Assembly (NCBI GenBank): GCA_028693695.1
Contig: JAQUUV010000098.1
Location: 1-7,676 of the forward strand
Source of the DNA: Syntrophomonas sp.
Lineage (GTDB): Bacteria; Bacillota; Syntrophomonadia; Syntrophomonadales; Syntrophomonadaceae
Direction: 5' to 3'
DNA: 7,676 bases
Numbering within the stretch: position 1 is the first letter of the stretch; each line of letters begins with the position of its first letter. The notes beneath the pieces are model-generated. The model ran no database searches. It was not told the DNA's origin and saw only the letters and a list, made by a program, of their open reading frames with translations. Below, piece after piece: positions 1 to 5,955 of the stretch. Position numbers and translations under genes: made by a program.

Positions 1-510
1 TGTGTGTATACGGATCAATTCATCTGAATGTGATAACAGACATAAAAAACTGGCTTCTTCCCCGGAAACGTTTTTCCCCCTATCAATGCTTATATTCACT
101 ATTTCCTCGTATCCTAAACTAAATAAGATCTCCGCTGGCTCAGTGCGAAACAAAAATATTCTCTTATTAGTCAAATAAAGATTTCCTGGACGCCAAGCCT
201 GGTAAATGCCTTTACTATACCAATGAGAGGCGAATACTTGTAAATTAACCTTTTCTGCTTCATCCAAAGGTATGCCTTTTTTCTTTCTCCTTTCTTCCGT
301 CGCAATTGCCCTTTGCGCTTCATCCCAATCATTCCACATACCGTACTTCAACATAGTCTCTATTCCAGCCAGACAAACTTTTAAGTTTAAACCTAGAAGA
401 GGAATTCCCGCTATATGAATAATCAAATCAGTATTTAAAACCAATCCCTTATCCAGCAGTCTATCCAGAAGATCCACCAGAGTAACCTGAAAATCGCGGG
501 TAGGTTCCAC
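1..510 (-). CDS. gvpM: GvpM-like gas vesicle protein with C-terminal GRAM/PH-like domain (3' end cut by window edge)
   Basis: This is a minor gas vesicle structural protein of the GvpA/J/M family. It begins at GTG 508-510, preceded by GGAGGG at 517-522 with a 6-base spacer. It stays open for 170 codons to the left edge, so the C-terminus is missing. Residues 1-62 are the GvpA-type fold: MEPTRD, then TLVDLLDRLLDKGLVL, IAGIPLLGLNL and GIETMLKYGMW. The MEPT start, the AGIPL motif and the YGxWxxWDEA ending resemble haloarchaeal GvpM more than GvpA or GvpJ. Residues 63-90 are a charged, probably helical linker (EERRKKK). From about residue 93 a second domain starts, with RPGNLYLTNKRIFLF followed by a hydrophobic strand and YEEIVNISID, the pattern of bacterial GRAM/PH-like domains. 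Family GvpM proteins end near residue 85, so the extension is unusual. The gene follows gvpL after 81 bases in the same operon. The Gvp assignment is firm; the M rather than J or S label is moderately sure; the GRAM/PH call rests on pattern alone. Confidence 0.87.
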   Translation of the reverse strand, partial: MEPTRDFQVTLVDLLDRLLDKGLVLNTDLIIHIAGIPLLGLNLKVCLAGIETMLKYGMWNDWDEAQRAIATEERRKKKGIPLDEAEKVNLQVFASHWYSKGIYQAWRPGNLYLTNKRIFLFRTEPAEILFSLGYEEIVNISIDRGKNVSGEEASFLCLLSHSDELIRIHT

Positions 511-516
511 ACTTAA

Positions 517-522
517 CCCTCC
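517..522 (-). promoter_or_regulatory. Ribosome binding site for the gvpM-like gene
   Basis: GGAGGG on the minus strand lies 6 bases before GTG 508-510. It fixes this GTG as the start: the frame upstream has no ATG, GTG or TTG before the in-frame TAG at 568-570. The 511-591 gap otherwise holds no structure I can support. Confidence 0.75.
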
Positions 523-591
523 ATAACCTGGTTTCTTAATTACTTTATATTTAAAATCAGGAGTATCCTATTTAATCTGCTTAATCTATTT

Positions 592-1428
592 CTATTTTCG
601 TAATCTATCATCAGCAATTGTTCCAACTTTATCAACAAAGCTGTACGGTGGCCAAGGTCCTGAAAAATGGATAGAAAAACCCTCTCGATTATTAATCTCT
701 TCCAGCACATCTCCTAAAGCCTCTAATTTATCTCTTTCAACCAGACCGGAAACACTTAGTATCATTATCTTTTCTTTAGTAGTTCTCTTGTTTTTGTCAA
801 TAATTATTTCCTCAGCATAAGCTTCTATTTGTGCGTAAAGTTCTTGAAACCAGGTATTGGCAAGTGTTTCTGATTCTGTTTTTATCAATGTATCCAGCTT
901 TTTTTTGTAAATATAAGCCAATCCCGAAGGTTTAGAATTGATTTCTTCCTGCATTTTTTTAATATTATCTGATTGTTGAAGGAGTGCCTCAATAATTTTG
1001 TTGGAATCACAGGAGATATGAATGACATATTCATCTTTACCTCTAATTTTTTCTATCATCTCGGTAATGCGCGGCAGGTCTTCCTTCAACCAGTTTTGTA
1101 CCGCCATTTCAGGGCTCTCAGTCTCATTCTTGCATTTTATGATATTGTCAAATCCCAGGGGAATGACCGTAGTAAATTTTTCTTGAGCTAGATCCAAAAC
1201 CCTTTGATGCTCCATTATCCAATTCTTTACTACCTCTTCATTCTCCGATTGATATGGCTCTTCCGGACAATCATGTACAATGGCACAAAAATCAGCATAA
1301 GAAATAGTGTATACGCTGGCTCTATTAATTCCTATCTCACCCAGATTAATATAATCGTTAAACTCTGCGATGCCGTATACATATCTTCCAGTTGTTTCAG
1401 GTTTATCGAGCTCATCATAATTTTTCAC
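592..1428 (-). CDS. gvpL: Gas vesicle protein GvpL (GvpL/GvpF family)
   Basis: This is an assembly factor of the GvpL/GvpF family, 278 residues. In haloarchaea GvpL contacts most other accessory Gvp proteins and is thought to organise them during nucleation. Visible family marks are the N-terminal strand RYVYGI (residues 15-20), the region HQRVLDLAQEKFTTVIPLGF (74-93, aligning with the HTQVQ/TILPMSFG segment of the GvpF encoded upstream), a charged helical middle (about 105-215), and the C-terminal signature SGPWPPYSFVD (256-266). The start is GTG 1426-1428, with AAGGGGAG at 1437-1444 and an 8-base spacer; that site abuts the gvpK stop, so translation may be coupled. It is the second GvpF/L paralogue in the operon; I call it L because it lies after gvpK and before the gvpM-like gene, as in haloarchaea, and because it is longer. 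It is the only gene here ending in TAG. Confidence 0.92.
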   Translation of the reverse strand: MKNYDELDKPETTGRYVYGIAEFNDYINLGEIGINRASVYTISYADFCAIVHDCPEEPYQSENEEVVKNWIMEHQRVLDLAQEKFTTVIPLGFDNIIKCKNETESPEMAVQNWLKEDLPRITEMIEKIRGKDEYVIHISCDSNKIIEALLQQSDNIKKMQEEINSKPSGLAYIYKKKLDTLIKTESETLANTWFQELYAQIEAYAEEIIIDKNKRTTKEKIMILSVSGLVERDKLEALGDVLEEINNREGFSIHFSGPWPPYSFVDKVGTIADDRLRK

Positions 1429-1436
1429 AGCTTTAT

Positions 1437-1444
1437 CTCCCCTT
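1437..1444 (-). promoter_or_regulatory. Ribosome binding site for gvpL
   Basis: AAGGGGAG on the minus strand lies 8 bases before the GTG start of gvpL and directly after the gvpK TAA (1446-1448). It supports the GTG start and close translational linkage of gvpK and gvpL. Confidence 0.7.
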
Positions 1445-1445
1445 A

Positions 1446-1769
1446 TTAAATTCCCTGGTCAACAGCATCTTCCCGCCATCTTTCCGGATTGATCAATCGA
1501 TCAACAACATCGTCCACAATTTCATCTAATCCATCACGTACTCCTTGAACTGATTCAGTTATACCTTGTTCAGCTTTTATTTCTTCAATAGCTATATCCA
1601 GTTCCATCAATGCCTGACCTAAAGTTTCAATCTCCTCTTCAGTCAAAATTCCACTATCTATTCTTTTGAGCGCTTGAAGTTGAAGGGTATCTCTTATTAT
1701 TTCTACCAAAGCCATTATCAGACCTAACAAGCCATGTTTTAGATTATCTTCATTTATATCCAGTTCCAT
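1446..1769 (-). CDS. gvpK: Gas vesicle protein GvpK
   Basis: GvpK is a small accessory protein required for gas vesicle formation in the systems studied, of uncertain biochemical role. The family pattern is clear: HGLLGLIMALVEIIRDTLQL, then LQALKRIDSGILTEEEIETL, then GQALMELDIAIEEIKAEQGI, matching the usual GL-VMTVIELLR / ALRRVDGGTLTDEEIE / LG-ALM-LE arrangement. I chose ATG 1767-1769 (107 residues) because GAAGGGGA lies 7 bases upstream (1777-1784). A longer form from GTG 1818-1820 adds 17 residues and gives 124, but it has no Shine-Dalgarno site and an in-frame TAA one codon upstream. The C-terminal part (after about residue 80) is acidic and departs from the DLNIDLGPLG ending common in GvpK. 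Its stop is 17 bases from the gvpL start. Family assignment is firm; the start is moderately sure. Confidence 0.9.
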   Translation of the reverse strand: MELDINEDNLKHGLLGLIMALVEIIRDTLQLQALKRIDSGILTEEEIETLGQALMELDIAIEEIKAEQGITESVQGVRDGLDEIVDDVVDRLINPERWREDAVDQGI

Positions 1770-1776
1770 ATGAACA

Positions 1777-1784
1777 TCCCCTTC
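1777..1784 (-). promoter_or_regulatory. Ribosome binding site favouring the internal ATG of gvpK
   Basis: GAAGGGGA on the minus strand lies 7 bases before ATG 1767-1769. The competing GTG at 1818-1820 is preceded only by A/T-rich sequence, so this site decides the start. The gap from here to the gvpJ stop at 1869 shows no other signal. Confidence 0.5.
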
Positions 1785-1868
1785 TGGAACAACATTCGGG
1801 ACATATTGGCTATTTTGCACTAGTTAAAAATATTTTCTTCAGCTAGTAACTTTTATCTTTCTGTTAAT

Positions 1869-2267
1869 TTATAGAGGAACATAGTTCTTGGATATAACAT
1901 TTTTATTCGATCTCTGAATCTGATTAGTGCCCATTTGTGCACGGGCACTCACCCACCCACACCAGGGGCAGCATTTATTCAATAGTTCATCTGTTGCTAC
2001 CATCTTATTACACTGGGGGCATTGCTCTTTTTCTACACCTACTGCTTCCCATGCCTTACTGTTGTAGTTAGTTCCGCTGGGGAATTCAAGACCGTATTTA
2101 GCAGCGGTTTCGAAAGAGGCTAGGGCTGCTCTCACTTTTATTCCAAGTAATTCAACCCCGACTATCGATACAACGATATCGGCATTAATGACCAGCCCTT
2201 TGTCCAAAATTCGGTCAATAACATCGACCAGTGTGCCGCCTCCATTTCCATCTTTAATTGGCTGCAT
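1869..2267 (-). CDS. gvpJ: Gas vesicle protein GvpJ with C-terminal zinc ribbon
   Basis: This is a minor gas vesicle structural protein, a paralogue of the shell protein GvpA, thought to act at nucleation or in the vesicle tips. Residues 12-61 carry the GvpA-type fold: TLVDVIDRILDKGLVINADI, VVSIVGVELLGIKVRAALAS and FETAAKYGLEF. NADI in place of the GvpA motif DAWVRVSLVG, and the ending FETAAKYGLEFPSGT, mark it as GvpJ. A C-terminal extension of about 60 residues contains CPQC (83-86) and CPWCGW (100-105), two zinc knuckles separated by 13 residues, with an additional Cys at 99. The tail after residue 108 is polar and Asn/Gln-rich. Cyanobacterial and Bacillus GvpJ proteins, as I know them, lack this zinc site. 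ATG 2265-2267 is preceded by AAAGGGG at 9 bases. The gene overlaps the end of gvpG by 14 bases, so the two are probably translationally coupled. Confidence 0.93.
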   Translation of the reverse strand: MQPIKDGNGGGTLVDVIDRILDKGLVINADIVVSIVGVELLGIKVRAALASFETAAKYGLEFPSGTNYNSKAWEAVGVEKEQCPQCNKMVATDELLNKCCPWCGWVSARAQMGTNQIQRSNKNVISKNYVPL

Positions 2268-2496
2268 TTGTATGAACCCCTTTCTTATCTTCCCTCACGC
2301 TTTTTAACCTTTCAATTAACATATCTTCTATTTCTTCATATTCTTCTTCGCTTATTTCATTATCTTGAAGCTTCAACTGTACCTTCTGGAGTCTCTCCAA
2401 TATCGCTTCTTCTGTATTCAATGCTTCCTTGTCTACTTCTTCTTTTATTGCTTCTGCTAAATGCACAGATAAAAAAAGCAGTTCCCTTATAAACAT
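2254..2496 (-). CDS. gvpG: Gas vesicle protein GvpG
   Basis: GvpG is a short helical accessory protein, 80 residues, needed for gas vesicle assembly and typically encoded beside gvpF, as here. The N-terminus is a short hydrophobic stretch (FIRELLFLSVHLAEAIKEEV, residues 2-21). It is followed by an acidic amphipathic helix pair with LNTEEAILERLQKVQLKL and the family-typical turn NEISEEEYEEIEDMLIERLK (46-65). Compared with other GvpG proteins the N-terminus is shorter and lacks the GPxxG turn that usually follows the first hydrophobic residues. ATG 2494-2496 lies 4 bases after the gvpF stop, and AAGGAGAG about 10 bases upstream sits inside the end of gvpF. It overlaps gvpJ by 14 bases. Small size and compositional bias make this call slightly weaker than its neighbours; context supports it strongly. 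Confidence 0.87.
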   Translation of the reverse strand: MFIRELLFLSVHLAEAIKEEVDKEALNTEEAILERLQKVQLKLQDNEISEEEYEEIEDMLIERLKSVREDKKGVHTNAAN

Positions 2497-2500
2497 GGAT

Positions 2501-3250
2501 TTATTGCTCTCCTTTCAACTCCACCTGAAGGAAATTATACGGTGGAAGAGGGCCAATATATTTTATATCAACTTTATTTTGGTATTTAGCATCCAATGAA
2601 TAGGCTTTATCGCGAAATTCATTTTCTTCACTTTTATTTACCAAAAAAGAAGCATTTAATATATTTGTAATTTCATTTGACTTGTTAGTGCATGCATCTA
2701 CTGCAAGCGATGCTAGATTATCATATATATATGTGCCGATCTCATTTTTCCATTTTAATACTACCGCCTCTACCATTTGACCAATCTCTATTAGAAGATC
2801 CTGTTTTGCTGCCTGAGAAGACGCTTTGGCGATTTTATTGGATATTTGTTTATACTTATGATCGCTTTCCATTTCGTCTTTTATAGCTTCTTTATTCCAG
2901 TAAACTTTTAATTCTATTTCGATTTTTTCTGACAGCCTTTTCAATTCTTGTTTAAAATTCAAGTAGTTTTTTTCCAGCATCATGTTAATTGTTTCCGTGC
3001 TTTGTGTAATTACTCCAAAGGACATGGGGAGTATTGTATATTCTTTCAATAGTAATTCTTGCACCTGTGTATGTGCCAGGAGGTTTTTCCTGGTGGGATC
3101 TATTTCCATTCCCTTTATTTGGCTTACAACAGCAGCCAGGTCCTGATGATTAATTGTATAAACCTTGTTTTTACCAACTCCTATGACATCAAAGTTTTTC
3201 AAGCTGGATTCTTCCATGATGCCATAAATATATATGTTGTGTTCTTTCAT
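2501..3250 (-). CDS. gvpF: Gas vesicle protein GvpF (GvpL/GvpF family)
   Basis: GvpF is a GvpL/GvpF family protein of 249 residues. In haloarchaea GvpF is the accessory protein that binds GvpA, and a cyanobacterial GvpF structure shows an N-terminal alpha/beta domain and a C-terminal domain with helices. The sequence shows the N-terminal strand NIYIYGIM (5-12), LAHTQVQELLLKEYTILPMS (58-77) followed by FGVI, a long charged helical region (about 85-175), and the C-terminal signature YIGPLPPYNF (231-240), equivalent to SGPWPPYSF in the second paralogue at 592-1428. The ATG at 3248-3250 is 6 bases after the stop of the Cdc48-like gene. Its ribosome binding site AAGGAGT overlaps that stop codon, implying coupled translation. 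I call it F because it directly precedes gvpG, the common F-G order. Confidence 0.92.
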   Translation of the reverse strand: MKEHNIYIYGIMEESSLKNFDVIGVGKNKVYTINHQDLAAVVSQIKGMEIDPTRKNLLAHTQVQELLLKEYTILPMSFGVITQSTETINMMLEKNYLNFKQELKRLSEKIEIELKVYWNKEAIKDEMESDHKYKQISNKIAKASSQAAKQDLLIEIGQMVEAVVLKWKNEIGTYIYDNLASLAVDACTNKSNEITNILNASFLVNKSEENEFRDKAYSLDAKYQNKVDIKYIGPLPPYNFLQVELKGEQ

Positions 3251-3256
3251 CCAACA

Positions 3257-5371
3257 TTACTCCTTATTGTCTAGTCTTTGGTCGTGTAAAAGTTCGATGG
3301 CACTATGAAAATGCACCAGGGAAATCTGCAGTCCATTTTCTTGATTCGCCACAAAATCTCTAATTGCACTCAAAGCAGCTTCCTGACAGATAAATTGGAT
3401 ATCGGAGCCGCTTAGCATTTTGGTCCTCTGGGCTAGAGATTGTAAGTCAATTTCACCCGCCAGAGGCTTTCCTCTGGTATGAACCTTAAATATTTGTGCT
3501 CTAGTCTGCTCATCCGGTAATGGGACCTCGAAGATATAATCGAACCGTCCAGATCTTAAGACAGCTGGATCGATTAGATCTTGCCGGTTGGTTGCTGCCA
3601 AAACGACCACACCTTTTAGCTCTTCCAAGCCATCCAATTCAGTTAAAAATTGGCTGATAACACCTTCCGTTACTCTGCTTTCTTCATTCATTCCTCTGCG
3701 TGGTACCAGGGAATCGAATTCATCAAAAAACAGGATGCAGGGACTTGCTTGTTTTGCTTTGGAAAAAAGTTCACGCACTGCCCTTTCTGATTCCCCCACG
3801 TATTTGGAAATCAATTCTGGTCCTTTAATAGAAACAAAATTGATTTCGCTCTCATGCGCCAATGCTTTGACTATCAGGGTTTTACCAACTCCGGGAGGTC
3901 CTACCAAGAGAATACCTTTGGGAGATTTAGTATTCATTCTTTTAAAAAGATCAGCATATTTTAGGGGCCAGTTAACTACTTCTATCAATTTTTCTTTAAC
4001 TTCATTTAGTCCCCCTACGTCTTCCCAACTGACTTCAGGAATCTCCACAAAAATTTCTCTTATACAGGAAGGTTCTATTCCCTTAACAGCTTCCAGGAAA
4101 TCATCCATAGTTACTTCAAGCTTACTAAGAACTTCATAAGGAATTACATTGGAATTAAAATCAATGTCGAACATTATCTTTCTCAGTGCATTCATGGCCG
4201 CCTCCCGGCACAGAGCTTCCAGGTCAGCGCCTACATAACCATGGGTGATTTCAGATATTTTCTGCAAATTTACATCCTCTGCCAGAGGCATACCACGGGT
4301 ATGAATATGCAGGGTATCAAGACGGCCTTTTTGGTTGGGGGCAATGATATTAATTTCCCGATCAAAACGTCCTGGCCGGCGCAAAGCACTGTCCAGGCTA
4401 TTGGGAATGTTGGTAGCCCCTATAACGACTACTTCTCCTCGTGATTCCAAACCATCCATCAGGGCTAAGAGTTGAGCCACTACCCTGCGTTCTACTTGTT
4501 TTTCACTACCTATTTCTTCTCTTTTAGGAGCAATAGCATCGATTTCGTCAATAAAAAGAATCGCCGGAGCATTCGTTTTGGCTTCTTCAAAAACTGCTCT
4601 CAGGCGCTCTTCACTTTCTCCATAATATTTGCCCATAATCTCGGGACCACTAATACTAATAAAATAGGCAGCAGTTTCATTGGCTATGGCCCTGGCAATT
4701 AATGTTTTTCCGCATCCAGGAGGTCCATACAAAAGGACTCCTTTAGGGGGATCGATTCCCAAGCGTTGAAAAACCACCGGGTATTTTAGAGGTAACTCGA
4801 CCATCTCCCGCAAGCGGGCAAGTTCTTTATTCAAACCACCAATATCCTCATAGGATACTTGTTGCCGCTTCCCGATCTCACCTTCCTCCATTATCTCAAC
4901 TCGGGTTGTGGAATGAATTATTACTGCTCCTTTAGGGCTGGTGGAAATTGCGGTAAAATCATGACTACGGGTGCCAAAAAGGTTAGCCTTTATGGTATCT
5001 CCTTCAATTAAAGGTAATCCCTCTATGAGTGACCTTATATACCTGCAATCTTGCTCTTTGTTGGTTACTTTAAGCGGGGTTAGAGGGCTCAATATTAATT
5101 TATTGGCTATAGCATAGCTTGTTTTGCTTACCGTCACTTTTTCACCCGAGGAAACCTGGGCATTTCTACGCATCAGACCATCAATTTGAATGATTGAATT
5201 CCCTCTATCTTCAGCGTAGGCAGGCATGGCTTTAGCTACTGTTTTGCTTTTTCCGGTGATTTCAATGATGTCCCCAACTACAGCCCCTATTGCCTCTAAA
5301 TCCCTGGGGTCTAAACGAGCGATGCCCCGCCCCACATCACGTGGTTTTGTTTCAGCAACACGTAAAATCAT
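3257..5371 (-). CDS. Cdc48/VAT-type double-ring AAA ATPase in the gas vesicle operon
   Basis: This is a 704-residue type II AAA+ unfoldase/segregase of the Cdc48/p97/VAT family, probably a hexamer that threads proteins through its pore using ATP. Residues 1-160 form the N domain, with a double-psi barrel signature (RDVGRGIARLDP, VVGDIIEITG). D1 has Walker A GPPGCGKT (216-223), pore loop KYYGESEER, Walker B ILFIDEID (D275, E276) and arginine fingers in RRPGRFD (331-337). D2 has Walker A GPPGVGKT (491-498), pore loop KYVGESER, Walker B ILFFDEFD (D550, E551), sensor AATNRQD and arginine fingers in LRSGRFD (605-611). All catalytic residues are present in both rings. Length is slightly under the usual archaeal 730-750; the C-terminus (LLHDQRLDNKE) lacks the HbYX tail used for proteasome docking. 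Its ATG overlaps the hsp20 stop (ATGA). Likely substrates are Gvp proteins or aggregates, inferred from position only; a housekeeping Cdc48 displaced into the operon is the alternative. Confidence 0.93.
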   Translation of the reverse strand: MILRVAETKPRDVGRGIARLDPRDLEAIGAVVGDIIEITGKSKTVAKAMPAYAEDRGNSIIQIDGLMRRNAQVSSGEKVTVSKTSYAIANKLILSPLTPLKVTNKEQDCRYIRSLIEGLPLIEGDTIKANLFGTRSHDFTAISTSPKGAVIIHSTTRVEIMEEGEIGKRQQVSYEDIGGLNKELARLREMVELPLKYPVVFQRLGIDPPKGVLLYGPPGCGKTLIARAIANETAAYFISISGPEIMGKYYGESEERLRAVFEEAKTNAPAILFIDEIDAIAPKREEIGSEKQVERRVVAQLLALMDGLESRGEVVVIGATNIPNSLDSALRRPGRFDREINIIAPNQKGRLDTLHIHTRGMPLAEDVNLQKISEITHGYVGADLEALCREAAMNALRKIMFDIDFNSNVIPYEVLSKLEVTMDDFLEAVKGIEPSCIREIFVEIPEVSWEDVGGLNEVKEKLIEVVNWPLKYADLFKRMNTKSPKGILLVGPPGVGKTLIVKALAHESEINFVSIKGPELISKYVGESERAVRELFSKAKQASPCILFFDEFDSLVPRRGMNEESRVTEGVISQFLTELDGLEELKGVVVLAATNRQDLIDPAVLRSGRFDYIFEVPLPDEQTRAQIFKVHTRGKPLAGEIDLQSLAQRTKMLSGSDIQFICQEAALSAIRDFVANQENGLQISLVHFHSAIELLHDQRLDNKE

Positions 5372-5880
5372 AATCCTTCTCGCTCCTGATCTTTTTGTAA
5401 AATTATCTTCAATACTTCATTGTTATGGGATGTTTTCATCGAGGAGGGAATCACTTTGGAGGGAAGAATGATGTTCCGGGAATATTTTCTTTCTCGCCCT
5501 AATGCGGTTAAGTCTAATATCTGTTCCTTAATTTCAATACTGATCTCCTGCTCAGAAACACCCGGCATTTCTGCAATAACTACAATCAAGTCGTCTTCAT
5601 CAAATACATCCACCAGCGGTTCTCTTTCTTCTTTTACAACGGGGGCTTTTGCAGTTCTTTTAATATTTCCGACTGTCTCAACAATCGATTTATTCGCTAG
5701 CGTTTTAACATTAATCCCGTACATACCTTTTAGATTTTTAGGTAAACCTTTTATTTCTCCTTCTTTCCTAACTTCCTTTTTGTTTTCTAATTCAGAAGCA
5801 AATTCGACCCATTTTTGTAAACCGTTTAAACTTATTTTTCCTATTCCAAAATCTAATTCAAATTGATCGTCTTTAGACAT
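5368..5880 (-). CDS. gvpH: Hsp20 (alpha-crystallin) family chaperone, GvpH-like
   Basis: This is a small heat-shock-type protein of 170 residues, an ATP-independent holdase. Hsp20-like GvpH is part of haloarchaeal gas vesicle clusters, and the position here suggests the same role of keeping Gvp proteins soluble. The alpha-crystallin domain occupies about residues 86-163: PLVDVFDEDDLIVVIAEMPG, VSEQEISIEIKEQILDLTAL, and the terminal strand NNEVLKIILQK, which matches the usual NGVL strand. The N-terminal 85 residues begin with an acidic stretch (DDQFELDFGIG), followed by a Lys-rich segment. The usual C-terminal IxI/V motif that drives oligomer assembly is absent: the protein ends QKDQEREGL. I chose ATG 5878-5880 because the purine run GAGGGGGGAGG lies directly upstream. 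An upstream in-frame ATG at 5949 would add 23 basic residues but lacks such a site. It overlaps the Cdc48-like gene by 4 bases. Confidence 0.87.
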   Translation of the reverse strand: MSKDDQFELDFGIGKISLNGLQKWVEFASELENKKEVRKEGEIKGLPKNLKGMYGINVKTLANKSIVETVGNIKRTAKAPVVKEEREPLVDVFDEDDLIVVIAEMPGVSEQEISIEIKEQILDLTALGRERKYSRNIILPSKVIPSSMKTSHNNEVLKIILQKDQEREGL

Positions 5881-5883
5881 AGT

Positions 5884-5894
5884 CCTCCCCCCTC
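5884..5894 (-). promoter_or_regulatory. Ribosome binding site that sets the hsp20/gvpH start
   Basis: GAGGGGGGAGG on the minus strand ends 3 bases before ATG 5878-5880. No comparable purine run precedes the earlier in-frame ATG at 5947-5949. The 5881-5955 gap behind gvpN holds nothing else I can support. Confidence 0.6.
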
Positions 5895-5955
5895 TTTCAC
5901 AACACGATTTTGGGTTATTTTTGGTTTTCTTCAGTCTTTTCCTGGACATGCCTGT

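Noticed and set aside
511..594. gvpL and the gvpM-like gene share a reading frame, separated by three TAG codons (592, 586, 568), suggesting readthrough or pyrrolysine
   Set aside because: Three TAG codons in 27 bases act as a strong stop, the downstream gene has its own good GGAGGG site and GTG start, and frame agreement has a one-in-three chance. No pyrrolysine genes are visible.
3588..4139. Plus-strand open frame of 183 codons opposite the second ATPase ring
   Set aside because: It lies wholly antisense to the well-conserved D2 ring of the Cdc48-like gene, its translation resembles no family, and it has no convincing ribosome binding site.
5420..5866. Plus-strand open frame of 148 codons opposite hsp20
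   Set aside because: It is antisense to the alpha-crystallin gene, with Ser/Phe/Ile-rich composition typical of a shadow frame.
5881..5949. N-terminal extension of hsp20 from ATG 5947-5949
   Set aside because: It would add 23 basic residues without a ribosome binding site, whereas a strong purine run lies just before ATG 5878-5880.
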